The notes: generated from the letters alone by a model not told the origin. A DNA stretch of 64,000 nucleotides from Nonomuraea glycinis (GCF_014646515.1 NZ_BMNK01000002.1:455988-519987); one strand, 5' to 3'. Numbered from the stretch's first letter, positions 8,027-16,689 are shown. Translations and numbers: made by a program.

Positions 8027-8437
8027 TCACTTGACCATCAGGGGGAAAACGCCCTGTTCGACGCCGTGAGCGCCGTGCAGCGTGACGGTGATCCGCCACA
8101 TGCCGGACATCGGCAACACCGCGTTCTCCGCGCGGTAACGGCCCGGCGCGAGCTGGGCGGCTGTGACAGGCGGGTAGGCGTGGCCCATATGGGGCATCAC
8201 GGGTTGAAGGGTGACCTCGTCCATGGCGGACGGTGCGCCGTCTCGGTCCTTGATCTCAAGGTCGAACGTGTTGGCGCCGGCGCGCGGCCGGTTCGTGACC
8301 AGATGCACGGTGTACGAGGCGGTTGAGGTCTTCAGCGTGGTGGCGCTGTCCGTGTCCTTCCGCCAGGGTTGCATCACCAGCAGAACCCCCGCCAGCAACA
8401 ACACCACCGCTGCCGCGAAGCCGGTTCGCGTGTTCAT
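8027..8437 (-). CDS. Single-domain FixH/YtkA-like membrane-anchored protein
   Basis: This 136-residue protein has an N-terminal membrane anchor (FAAAVVLLLAGVLLVM) and one YtkA/FixH-type beta domain. The typical elements are YTVHLVTNRPRAGANTFDLEIKD, the Met/His-rich loop VMPHMGHAYPPV, and GRYRAENAVLPMSGMWRITVTL. The M-P-H-M-G-H cluster is conserved in YtkA-like proteins and is a plausible copper ligand set. The ATG overlaps the stop of the upstream 476-residue gene (ATGA), so the two should be made in linked amounts. Confidence 0.8.
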   Translation of the reverse strand: MNTRTGFAAAVVLLLAGVLLVMQPWRKDTDSATTLKTSTASYTVHLVTNRPRAGANTFDLEIKDRDGAPSAMDEVTLQPVMPHMGHAYPPVTAAQLAPGRYRAENAVLPMSGMWRITVTLHGAHGVEQGVFPLMVK

Positions 8438-9864
8438 GGTGACGCCTTTCCGGGCTCGGGTACGTTCACGCTCGCGGGCACGGTGCGCACCGAGTAGCCG
8501 CGCTCGGCCTGGATCCACACGAGGTATCGGCCGGGCAGCGGGAAGGTGTAGGTGAACGGCACGTCGGGGCCGAACGCGGCGACGCTCTCGTCCGGCTGGT
8601 CCCGCGTACTCGGGAGCATCGAGTGGACGTGAGCCCAGATCGGCGCATCCGCGACCGCGCCGGTGACGGGCCCCACCACGATCATGTGACCGGCCATCCC
8701 CAGCCAGGGCTGCAGGTCCTGCGTGCCGAATCTCGCGGTGAGGGTGCTGGGCGACCCGGCGGGCGCGATGCGGCGATCCACGGTGTCGTTCTGCGTGGCC
8801 GGCGCCACGCCCCCTGCGGCGTCGAGAACGATCGAAGTCCGGAGCAGTTGCCTGCCGCCACCCCGCCGGGCGATCTCCGCCGCCACCGCGTAGCGACCCG
8901 TCTCCGGGGCGGTGAACGTGACCCGGTAGCCACCGGGCCCCGCCCGGACCGGGTGCAGGTGCCACAGCCTCCCCGCCGGCGACACGACCGCCAGGTGCAC
9001 GAACGCGGCGTCGTGCACCAGCAGATCGTCGACCGGGTGTCCTGTCGACGAGTCGGTCAGCGCCAGTCGCAGGTCCCCGTCGCGCAGGTCCGACACCACA
9101 TTCACCGGCGGCCGTGAGTTGTCCGCGGTGGGCGACGGCGCGGTGGCGTAGGGGGCGGCGATGTTGTCGGCGGTGGGGTCCAGCTCCGAGCCCGGCGGCG
9201 GCAGCGGCGGCACGCTCCACGAGAGCACCACCGCCGTCACCGCCACGGCCAGCGCCGCCACCGTGCCCGCCGCGGGTGCCAGCGCGGCGGCGGCACGCAG
9301 GCGGACCGCGACCACCAGCGTCACCATCATCAGCAGACCCGCGCCGACGAAGCCCCCGTACGCCGCGTTCTGCCACGGCGACATCACCCGGGCGGGCACG
9401 ACGAAGGGGATCGTCGCGACCCGCATGCCGTCGTCGATCGCCAGCTCCCACAGGCCGGCTCCCGACACCGCGAGTGCGCCGGCGCGGTGGAAGCCCGGCT
9501 GCGCGCCGAGTCGCACGGTCGTCGCGCCGGTCTGTTCGCCGTCCTGGCTCAGCCGCAGCGCCAGTTCACCGGGCGGGTCGCCCGCGTGGGAGACCACGTC
9601 GACGTACACCGGCCCGGGCACCGGCTCCACCCGGCGGATCACCACCGTCAGCTCGCGGTCACCGAGGGTCTGCGCGACATGGATGTCACCGCCGTCGAAC
9701 GCGCCGTCGGCGAACGCGGGAACCGCCGTGGTCCAGGGAAATGCGAGAGCGCCCAGGAACACCAGCACCGCCTTCAGCAAGCGCCCCCGCCGTCTCCGGC
9801 CATGCCGGCCGAGGAACACGCCAGCGGACAGCCCACCGCCGATCACCGACACCGATGTCAACAT
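8434..9864 (-). CDS. Two-domain secreted membrane protein with His-rich CopC/YtkA-like repeats
   Basis: First gene of the operon, 476 residues, ATG 9864 with GAGGAGG upstream. Order: signal-like N-terminus (basic patch, hydrophobic stretch, AFA-DG), a beta domain to about residue 160, two membrane helices (about 172-193 and 197-220), a Pro/Ala linker, then a second extracytoplasmic part. That part has two His patterns of one type: VHLAVVSPAGRLWHLHP and, about 100 residues later, GHMIVVGPV...WAHVHSM. The H-x(n)-H-x-H spacing suggests metal ligands. Domain/two-helix/domain resembles the layout of copper monooxygenase subunit B, but I see no sequence match and treat this as architecture only. 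Confidence 0.75.
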   Translation of the reverse strand: MLTSVSVIGGGLSAGVFLGRHGRRRRGRLLKAVLVFLGALAFPWTTAVPAFADGAFDGGDIHVAQTLGDRELTVVIRRVEPVPGPVYVDVVSHAGDPPGELALRLSQDGEQTGATTVRLGAQPGFHRAGALAVSGAGLWELAIDDGMRVATIPFVVPARVMSPWQNAAYGGFVGAGLLMMVTLVVAVRLRAAAALAPAAGTVAALAVAVTAVVLSWSVPPLPPPGSELDPTADNIAAPYATAPSPTADNSRPPVNVVSDLRDGDLRLALTDSSTGHPVDDLLVHDAAFVHLAVVSPAGRLWHLHPVRAGPGGYRVTFTAPETGRYAVAAEIARRGGGRQLLRTSIVLDAAGGVAPATQNDTVDRRIAPAGSPSTLTARFGTQDLQPWLGMAGHMIVVGPVTGAVADAPIWAHVHSMLPSTRDQPDESVAAFGPDVPFTYTFPLPGRYLVWIQAERGYSVRTVPASVNVPEPGKASP

Positions 9865-9879
9865 GACCACCTCCTCGAT

Positions 9880-9911
9880 CGATACACTGTATTGCACAAT
9901 ACGCTGTATCG
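9880..9911. promoter_or_regulatory. 32-bp near-perfect TetR operator in divergent promoter region
   Basis: The block starts CGATACA and ends TGTATCG, with the inner arms GTATTG-CA-CAATAC. Twenty-six of its 32 positions are symmetric. It is centred between the divergent TetR gene (starts 9966) and the envelope operon (starts 9864) and overlaps the likely -10 regions. A further TGTATCG lies at 9923-9929. Autoregulation together with control of the operon is the simplest reading. Confidence 0.7.
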
Positions 9912-9965
9912 CATAGTAGTGGTGTATCGTTGGCCTGGCGCACAGATGGACGGAAGACGAGGGCG

Positions 9966-10703
9966 ATGACGGCAGGACGGGATACCACCGACGACGAGCC
10001 GACGCTTGTCTGGGAGCGGCCGGAGCCCCCACACCGACCGGCGCCGAGCCCGCTGGACAGAGACCGGATCGTCCGCGCCGCCATCGAACTCGCCGACGCC
10101 GACGGCCTCGGCGCGGTGTCCTTGCGCAAAGTCGCCACCGCGCTCGACGCCGGCCCCATGCGGCTGTACGGCTACCTGTCCACCAAGGACGAGCTACTGG
10201 ACCTGATGGTCGACATGGTGTACGGCGAAATCACCTCATCAGCACCGGTAGGCGATGACTGGCGAGCGACCCTGCGCTCCCTCGCGCACCGCACCGCACA
10301 GGCCGCCCGCCGCCACGAGTGGTTCGCCGACCTACTCGGCGGCCGGCCGCACATCGGCCCCAACGCGCTGGCATACATGGAGGCTTCGTTCGCCGCCCTC
10401 GACAGGGCCCCCGGCTTCGCCGGCATCGACGCCGTGATGCAGGCCGTCAGCGCGGTGAACGCCTACGTCATCGGCGCCGTTCGAAGCCAAACCAGCGAAC
10501 AGCGCGCCGAACGCGCCACCGGCTCGGACAAACAACAGTGGCAGACGGCGTACGGCCCGTACATGAGCCGCATGCTGGCCACCGGCCGCTATCCGACACT
10601 GGTCAAAGTCTTCCAGGACGCCACCCACCCCGACGCCGACACCACCTTCGACGCGGGCCTCGACTACATCCTCGACGGCATCGCCACCCACCTATCCCCC
10701 TGA
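9966..10703 (+). CDS. TetR-family repressor with tetracycline-repressor-like C-terminal domain
   Basis: This 245-residue protein has its HTH near residues 35-80 (RDRIVRAAIELADADGLGAVSLRKVATALDAGPMRLYGYLSTKDELLDLMVD), and the remaining helical part resembles the TetR_C class. I chose ATG 9966 because GGAAGACGAGGG precedes it; a TTG at 9930 would add 12 residues without a ribosome site. It is divergent from the four-gene envelope operon across the 32-bp palindrome at 9880-9911. The ligand is unknown. Confidence 0.88.
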   Translation: MTAGRDTTDDEPTLVWERPEPPHRPAPSPLDRDRIVRAAIELADADGLGAVSLRKVATALDAGPMRLYGYLSTKDELLDLMVDMVYGEITSSAPVGDDWRATLRSLAHRTAQAARRHEWFADLLGGRPHIGPNALAYMEASFAALDRAPGFAGIDAVMQAVSAVNAYVIGAVRSQTSEQRAERATGSDKQQWQTAYGPYMSRMLATGRYPTLVKVFQDATHPDADTTFDAGLDYILDGIATHLSP

Positions 10704-10981
10704 CCGCAACCCCACCCACCCTTCCGCACAGACCGAATACCACCGCTACCGCACAACGCTGTGTTAGACCACCTGGCACGGTCTGGGGGTCAGAGCCGGG
10801 GATCTGATGCGGCTGAAGGAGCGCGTACAGGCAGAGGCTGTGACGATCTCAGCAGACGGCCGGAGTCCGGCACCGGGAGCAGCGCGATCGGCGTTGCCAT
10901 CGGACGATGATCTCCGTCTGGATTGTCGCCCGGGCCCGCTAGGGTCTCGATCCACCAGCACATGATCACGTTGGAGGGGCA

Positions 10982-12124
10982 ATGGCCGGACTGCTTCGAG
11001 GTGTCGAGGACGAGGTGCCGATCTCGTACGGCCTCTTCGACCTGCGCGACGGATCCGGGCTCGGCACGGAGGCCGAGGAGGAAGAGGCCGGCTCGTTGCT
11101 GGCCGGGCCGGGCGCGATCGCCCTCGGGCAGCTAAGGATCAAGAGCCAAGCGCGGGCGCGTACGGCGCGTGTCCGGATGGAGGCATGGGACGCCGAGCCT
11201 CCCGCGCCCGGCGAGCCCTGGGCAGAGGCCGGGCAGGTCATCTACCTCAGCCCGGGCGGCACGGTGCTGCTGTGCGGCCTCTCGTACAGCCCTTCGGGGC
11301 AGGCCCTGCTGCTGGGGCCGCCGTTCTTCGCCTACGGCGTGCGTGCCTACACCGGCCCCATACGCACCCAGCCGGCCGACTACGACGAGAACGTGAGCGA
11401 GGCCGTCGAAGAGGCGTGGCTGCTGAGGTTCTGGCCGCTTGCCGATACCGCCGGCCCGGTTCTGCGCGCGGAAACGGAGAGGACCGGATGGGATCCCGAG
11501 AGGATGCGTGACGTTCTCCCGCCGACCCCTGACACCATGATGGTCAGGCCGGACCTGTGGCCCGCACTGCTTCCCTCAGCCGGGTCCGAGCCTCCACTCC
11601 GGCTTGCCCCTTCCGCTCCACCGGAGCGCGTTTCGCATGACGAGTTCACCAGCTACCCGGTCATTCCTCAGGAGACGGCTGACGCTTGGCGACGCATCGA
11701 GGAGACACTGGGCGACCTGCGTATGGACATGCTCGGCAACCTGCCCAGCAAGATCAAAGCCTGGCCGCAGTCGGAGCTCGATCGGTACGCCGTGCAGTTG
11801 CGGGTGAGCATGCGCATTGGCAAGGAGCTGAACCCGCACGACGCACCCACCTGCCGGCTGGATCCCGCCAGCGTCCGCACTGTCCTGCTCAGGCCCGCTC
11901 CCGGGGTCAGCGGCCGCGCTTGGACATATGGCGAGGACGAGAACGACCATGCCGAGGTGTTCTCGGTTGACCGGCAGGTCATCGCCCGCGACCGCATCCG
12001 CCGACTCACGTTGCTGACCGGGATCGTCACCATCCTGCGGCACGAGAACGAGCTCGTCGAAGTCCGTGCGGCGACCGAGATGGAGGCGGCCCGGGTGCTC
12101 ATGGTCGAAGGGATGCGGGGCTGA
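10982..12124 (+). CDS. Hypothetical protein of unknown function
   Basis: This 380-residue soluble protein begins at ATG 10982, eight bases after a strong GGAGGGG ribosome site. I do not recognise the family. The N-terminal half is rich in Gly, Ala and acidic residues (an EAEEEEA run near residue 30) and looks beta-rich (GQVIYLSPGGTVLLCGLSYSP). The C-terminal half is more helical (ETADAWRRIEETLGDLRMDMLGNLPSKIKAW). There is no signal peptide or membrane segment. It opens the accessory stretch and is followed directly by a recombinase relic. The 278 bases before it hold no gene I can support. Confidence 0.6.
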   Translation: MAGLLRGVEDEVPISYGLFDLRDGSGLGTEAEEEEAGSLLAGPGAIALGQLRIKSQARARTARVRMEAWDAEPPAPGEPWAEAGQVIYLSPGGTVLLCGLSYSPSGQALLLGPPFFAYGVRAYTGPIRTQPADYDENVSEAVEEAWLLRFWPLADTAGPVLRAETERTGWDPERMRDVLPPTPDTMMVRPDLWPALLPSAGSEPPLRLAPSAPPERVSHDEFTSYPVIPQETADAWRRIEETLGDLRMDMLGNLPSKIKAWPQSELDRYAVQLRVSMRIGKELNPHDAPTCRLDPASVRTVLLRPAPGVSGRAWTYGEDENDHAEVFSVDRQVIARDRIRRLTLLTGIVTILRHENELVEVRAATEMEAARVLMVEGMRG

Positions 12125-12194
12125 CCGTGCCGAGGGCGTCAGTGGTGGCGACCCGAGATGTCACCCCTCGCGCCCGCCGAAAGAACCGTTCGAG

Positions 12195-12708
12195 GGCAGC
12201 GTTCGGGCCGGACAGGTCGGAGCACACGATCGCGGCCATGGCCGAGCAGGTGAGCGACCGCAATGAGACGGGCCTGATCGACCTGCGTAAACGCCTGTCG
12301 AAGTCTGATCGCAAGCTCAGTCAGTACTGCTTTGCCTTCGGCGCCGGAGGGATCCCATCGAGATTGCCGGATGGATCAACGAGACGAAGAGCGAACGTGC
12401 CCGCCTGGAAGGCGAACTCAAGGCAGCCCCGGCCACGCAGCGCATCAGCGTCGCGGAGATCGGATCGATGATCGAGGGGGTCGGCGATCTGGTGCGGCTG
12501 GTAGGTGAGCGGACCCGACGACAAGGCCGATCTCTACACCCAGCTCGGGTTGAAGCTCACGTACTGCCCACAAAAGCAGTATGTGGAGGCCCGGATTACT
12601 CCGGAACCCCCACATGTGCGTTCGGTGTGTGTCCGAGGGGCGAACACCACCGGCCGCACGTGGCCCATCACTATCCCCAGTCCCATACATCGCATCCGCG
12701 TGGCCTGA
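12195..12708 (+). pseudogene. Relic of a large serine recombinase (C-terminal part, frameshifted)
   Basis: Three short blocks in different frames together read as the C-terminal region of a large serine recombinase. They are FGPDRSEHTIAAMAEQ...LIDLRKRLSKSDRKLSQY (from about 12200), then IEIAGWINETKSERARLEGEL (from about 12354), then DKADLYTQLGLKLTYCPQKQYVEARI (from about 12520). At least two frameshifts separate them, and the catalytic and DNA-binding parts are absent. The first block is about 80% identical to 21171-21300. It cannot encode a working recombinase. Confidence 0.75.
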
Positions 12709-12960
12709 GCGATTCGACCTACGCCCGGCTTATCGCGGACAGCCATGCACATTCATGTACTGGATGAATCGCAGCGGAGCCGTGTGCTGCCTGGATCGCA
12801 GTTGTCGACGCCACCGAGTCGTCCACTCGCGATGGAACACAGGCTCATTACACTTATTAGATTTTCGTGTTGTGCGATGGCCGTACCCTGTCAGAATATC
12901 TGTGTTCTGGGGAGTGTTGTTGGGTCGAAGCTGACAACTGAACATAGAGAGGTGTGCCAC

Positions 12961-14541
12961 ATGTCCTTCGCCGAGCAGATTGTGCCGATTTTCCGTGCCA
13001 CCCTGGAGGTGCTGCGTGAGGCCGGGGGCCCGATGTCACCCGGCGCTGTGCACGAGGCGGTTTCCGGGCGCGTTGACATACCTCGTGACCTGCAACGTTC
13101 TGATCCGCATGGCGAGATTCGCTGGTGGACTCAGATGAGTTTCCGCACCGGCGAGGCGGCATCCCTGGGCTGGATGACCAAAAGGAACGGCTGGGCGATC
13201 ACCAGCGTCGGAGCCAAGGCATTGGATGATTTTCCGGGTGCTGCCATCTATCGGGAGTTGCAACGCCAGTACCGTGACCGACGGCTCCTCAGAGCCGGTG
13301 ATTTCCCAGGCGCGTTCGAACAATTCCAGCGCAATCTCGGCTATGCCCGGCAACTCGTGCACGGCGGTCGAAATTTGGAAAGGTTGGGCGTCGGCGCCTT
13401 CGATGTCACCGACCTCTACCGGGCGGCCTGGACTCAGGCGGTCGCGGCCCTCGACCATTGGGTGACTCAAGAGATCATCGATCGGGCGGTGGCTCTGGCG
13501 CAGCGGCCGGGAGTCCCACGTCCGAATAATTTCAGCAAACTGTCCATTCCGGTCGAGTTGGTGGAGAAAGTACACCGTGACGCCGAACCGTTGGAAGACG
13601 CGTTCCGTGCCGCGCTGGAACGGTTCTTCGAGTTCAAGACCTTCCAGCATCCGGACAAGATCGCGGAGGGCTTCTCCCATGTCAGCATGGTCAGGCTATG
13701 GAAGACCGTCGCCGACAAGCTGACTGCTCAAGACCCGAGCAAGCCGATTGCGGCTGACGGGATACGCACGCAGCTCGCCGAGATCGCAAAGCGCAGGAAC
13801 AACATCGCGCACACCGCCGACCACGACCCGGACAGCTTCCGTCGTAAGAAGCGGATCACCGTGCGGGAAGCCGAGCAGACCATCGACGTACTCGAGTCGG
13901 TTGTGATCGCGATACTCCAGGCACTCGGTGACCCACCGCCGGCTACGGACTACAGTGTTCCGCCGGCCGAGGCCGGCTCCCTTGGGGCCGTACCAGCCCA
14001 GGCCGACGCGAAGCGCAGGGGCGTGATTCGGACGCTGCCCAAGTGGACTGAGGAGAGCCTTCTCCACGCCCTTGACGAATACTGTCCTCCTGACGTGGCC
14101 GACACGCTCCTCGCCGTCTACCGGCATGCGGAGAGCCATCCGGCCTTCCGCAGCTATTACTTCGGGGAAGCCGCCCATCCCTCTGTCACTGCCTGGTTCA
14201 GCATCGGCCGAGACGAGGCGGCGGCGGTGTGGAGTATCTATACCGGCGTGAGCAGGTCGGTGCTGTCGATCAACTTCGAGTGGATGCGCAATAGAGAGGT
14301 GCCGGTGGATGCCCTGGAGCGACTCGCCCGTGCCCTCTCCGTACTCGCTGGTTGGGAGAACATGCCGGCGCAGCTTTCTGCCGACAACTACCAGAGAAGG
14401 CCGTCCCTCGCCCCGGCCGCCCTGGCAAGGCCGGATGCCTCCGCAACCGTCATCGGAGCACTGGACGCCCTGCTGGCCGCGGGCTCGTCGTCTCGAGCAT
14501 GGACGGTGCACGATGGTCGTGAGGGGCAGCGGGAGGTGTGA
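12961..14541 (+). CDS. Winged-helix/HEPN RNase-like protein, defence candidate
   Basis: This is a 526-residue protein. Residues 1-110 look like the Mrr-type N-terminal winged helix found in restriction and defence proteins (EVLREAGGPMSPGAVHEAV..., GWAITSVGAKAL). Residues about 115-325 look like a RiboL-PSP-type HEPN domain: the helix DLYRAAWTQAVAALDHWV, then the catalytic-style R-x4-H (R279-NNIA-H284). The C-terminal domain (about 345-500) I do not recognise. I chose ATG 12961 because the upstream in-frame part is poor and a short AT-rich promoter-like patch (12843-12910) lies there. Its base composition is lower in GC than core genes. Role in phage defence is inference from domains and context. 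Confidence 0.75.
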   Translation: MSFAEQIVPIFRATLEVLREAGGPMSPGAVHEAVSGRVDIPRDLQRSDPHGEIRWWTQMSFRTGEAASLGWMTKRNGWAITSVGAKALDDFPGAAIYRELQRQYRDRRLLRAGDFPGAFEQFQRNLGYARQLVHGGRNLERLGVGAFDVTDLYRAAWTQAVAALDHWVTQEIIDRAVALAQRPGVPRPNNFSKLSIPVELVEKVHRDAEPLEDAFRAALERFFEFKTFQHPDKIAEGFSHVSMVRLWKTVADKLTAQDPSKPIAADGIRTQLAEIAKRRNNIAHTADHDPDSFRRKKRITVREAEQTIDVLESVVIAILQALGDPPPATDYSVPPAEAGSLGAVPAQADAKRRGVIRTLPKWTEESLLHALDEYCPPDVADTLLAVYRHAESHPAFRSYYFGEAAHPSVTAWFSIGRDEAAAVWSIYTGVSRSVLSINFEWMRNREVPVDALERLARALSVLAGWENMPAQLSADNYQRRPSLAPAALARPDASATVIGALDALLAAGSSSRAWTVHDGREGQREV

Positions 14542-14824
14542 GTGGTGGATGATCGTCATTGGCAGCATGATCCGGAATTTGGTTTGAGCCCTTGCCGGGT
14601 GGCGAGTCATCCGCAGGAGGATGGGGCGGTGGTACCGCCTGCAGCTTCGATGGAGTGAGAGGGTCGTTCAGCTGATCCCCTGGTGGGGATGAAACTGGCC
14701 CTTTGAAAGGGTACGAAGGCGTACAAGCCGTAGCTGCGGCTGATCAGATCTGAGCTTTCGAGATCCAGCGGTCCGGCTGGACGGCTTACGGGCACATCGT
14801 GCTTTCCGAGGCGTTGCCTATCAG
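14542..14824. other. Non-coding gap with two small adjacent hairpins
   Basis: No gene is supported here. Two perfect short inverted repeats lie back to back: ATCCCC-TGGT-GGGGAT (14675-14690) and CCCTTT-G-AAAGGG (14699-14711). They could end transcription of the HEPN gene upstream or of the VapBC-like operon that runs toward them from the right. Confidence 0.4.
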
Positions 14825-15253
14825 CTATCTGGGGTGTGGGGGATACACACGCTCCAGACGGTCGGTGTGGACGGCACGGATGAAGGGGCCTGGGGTGTCC
14901 GCTGCGGCGAAGATTGCCTGTTGGTTGCTGATGAAGCGTGCGGCGTAGGCGGTGGAAGTGAGATCGCCGCGGGTGATGACGAAACAGCGGGCTTGGTGTT
15001 CGATGACGGCGTCGATCTCCGCTTGCCGGTAGCGGATGCGTTTGTCCTTCATGAGGACTGCCCAGCCGAGCTTGGCGCTGTCTTCGATCCAGCGGGTGTC
15101 TTCGATGGTCTCGTCTTGAGGGACGCCGTAGTGTTCGGCCAGGGTGATCAGGTCCCACCCGGCTTCACGCAGCAGCTTGGGTACGGCGACTCGGCCGAGA
15201 CTGCGATCGACGAAGAACCTACGCGGCTGTTCGGGTGGCGACACGCAGGACAT
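14825..15253 (-). CDS. vapC: VapC45-like PIN-domain toxin
   Basis: This 142-residue protein has the DUF5615/Mut7-C-type PIN-like fold pattern. An early acidic residue lies in RRFFVDRSLGR, followed by W-I-E-D, AVLMKDKRIRYRQAEIDAV with the second acid set, and a C-terminal beta/helix. PIN proteins are Mg-dependent RNases that cut RNA when not bound by their antitoxin. The start overlaps the end of the antitoxin gene by 35 bases. Size, order and partner match M. tuberculosis VapBC45 (Rv2018-Rv2019). The family is a good match; the RNA target is unknown. Confidence 0.78.
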   Translation of the reverse strand: MSCVSPPEQPRRFFVDRSLGRVAVPKLLREAGWDLITLAEHYGVPQDETIEDTRWIEDSAKLGWAVLMKDKRIRYRQAEIDAVIEHQARCFVITRGDLTSTAYAARFISNQQAIFAAADTPGPFIRAVHTDRLERVYPPHPR

Positions 15254-15956
15254 CCTCGATCTCGTCGCGGGTGAGCCCGTACTCCTCTGCTACGACATCG
15301 ACGGGCTCTCCGGCCCGGAACAGGTCGATCGCGTCCTCGATCTTGGCGCCCCCGCGGGCGAATCGGGGCCGGCCGAAGGCGTGACGGGCATCTATCGTGA
15401 CCTCGGCGACGCGGTATTGCGGAAGCGTGATCACTTCGGCGTATCCGTCGTGTGCGAAGTCCACGCGGCGCAGGTAGTTCTGCACGATCTCGGTGAAGAC
15501 TCGTTGGTTGTTGCGGACGACGACCAGTTCGCGGGCCGAGTCGTCGCCGACGTGCTCGGCGTAGTCGTAGAGGACTTCGGCGCCGTTGGTGAAAAGCCGG
15601 CGGCTGGCCAGGGCGTGTTCCAGGCCGAGTTCACGCTGCAATGCGTCGATTGCCGGCCGGATGCGCTGCAGTGGTACGCCAGCCTGCCGGAATGCGGCCA
15701 GGGCATAGCCCTCGGCCAAGCCGATGAACGGCACGGACGCCTCGTTCGGCCGCTCTGCCCGGGTGGCGGTAATGACCGGCTTAGTGCGGATCGCACGACC
15801 GTCGCGCTGACGGCGTTGGTAACCGAAGGCCCAATTGGTGAAGGTGGAGGCGGGGATCGCGAGGTAGCCGGCAGCTTCGGCGATGCCGTACAGCGGCGTG
15901 GTGAACCGATCGATGACCATGCCCGCCTTCCTGATCACGTCGCTGAGCCTCTTCAT
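15219..15956 (-). CDS. vapB: VapB45-like antitoxin with DUF433 C-terminal domain
   Basis: This 245-residue protein has an N-terminal MerR-like HTH region (PLYGIAEAAGYLAIPASTFTNWAFGYQ). The C-terminal DUF433 domain (RPRFARGGAKIEDAIDLFRAGEPVDVVAEEYGLTRDEIEDVLRVA) contains its own HTH. It precedes and overlaps the PIN toxin gene, the normal antitoxin-first order, and should both neutralise the toxin and repress the operon. ATG 15956 is used; ATG 15920 is an alternative that keeps all the domains. Confidence 0.8.
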   Translation of the reverse strand: MKRLSDVIRKAGMVIDRFTTPLYGIAEAAGYLAIPASTFTNWAFGYQRRQRDGRAIRTKPVITATRAERPNEASVPFIGLAEGYALAAFRQAGVPLQRIRPAIDALQRELGLEHALASRRLFTNGAEVLYDYAEHVGDDSARELVVVRNNQRVFTEIVQNYLRRVDFAHDGYAEVITLPQYRVAEVTIDARHAFGRPRFARGGAKIEDAIDLFRAGEPVDVVAEEYGLTRDEIEDVLRVATRTAA

Positions 15957-16049
15957 GATGCCTCATGGTGTGGCGTCATAGGTGGCGCATTCCTGCGTCA
16001 ACTAGGTATGTCCTTTTGTTCGACAGCTGGGTTCAGCACAAGGTCATCA

Positions 16050-16640
16050 GGCGAGTACGAAAGAGCGTTCTGCGGGGATCAGCTCACACAGCTCCTGCCG
16101 CTCCTTCAGCCCTACGGCGTCCAGCTGTGGATGCCAGAGGCAGGCGGGCCGGTAGATCCAGCAAGCCCGATGCATCAGGCGTTGATGCTGTTGCTGGCGG
16201 GCAATCACAGCGGGAGGTGCTGCGGGCCCGCTATCGCGTGCTGGCCGCGATGCGGAACCAGACTGCCGATCAGGGACGCTTTCTCGGCGGGCGGCCGCCG
16301 TACGGCTACCGCTTGGTCGACGCGGGTCCGCATCCGAACCGGGCGCACGCCCGCTGGGGGCGCCGTCTGCACCGGCTTGATGCCGACCCGCCACGGCACC
16401 GCACGTACGGTGGATGTTCGCGCAGCGACTGGCGGGTGTCAGCGTGGCGGAAATCGCCCGGATGCTGAACGAACGCGGTGTCCCGTGCCCCTCGGACGTG
16501 GATCGTGAGCGTAACCCGCACCAATATGGGCATGCATGGACGCTACGGACCTTTGCCGCGATCCTCAGCAATCCGCGCTATACCGGCCGCCAGGTCTGGA
16601 ACCGTCGGAACGGTAGCGTCACCGATGCAAGTTTGAGCCC
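16050..16640 (+). pseudogene. Relic of a large serine recombinase (catalytic end and recombinase domain)
   Basis: Blocks in shifting frames read as one recombinase. They are LLQPYGVQLWMPEAGGPVDP (end of the resolvase domain), REVLRARYRVLAAMRNQTADQGRFLGGRPPYGYRLVDAGPHPN (linker), then FAQRLAGVSVAEIARMLNERGVPCPSD...TLRTFAAILSNPRYTGRQVWNRR (recombinase domain). The N-terminal Ser nucleophile region is missing and at least two frameshifts are present. It is one of three such relics, all on the + strand. Confidence 0.75.
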
Positions 16641-16689
16641 GATGAAGCCCAGGATGATGCCGAGCCCGTGGTTGAGGTGACGCAGCCCG

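Noticed and set aside
8434..9864. Calling the envelope operon a copper membrane monooxygenase (pmo/amo-like)
   Set aside because: Only the domain/two-helix/domain layout is similar; I cannot find PmoA, PmoB or PmoC sequence motifs, so it is kept as an idea to test and not as an annotation.
14670..14711. ATCCCC-TGGT-GGGGATGAAAC resembles the 3' end of a CRISPR repeat
   Set aside because: Only one copy is present, with no second repeat or spacer at regular spacing and no cas genes in the window; it is annotated only as a hairpin.
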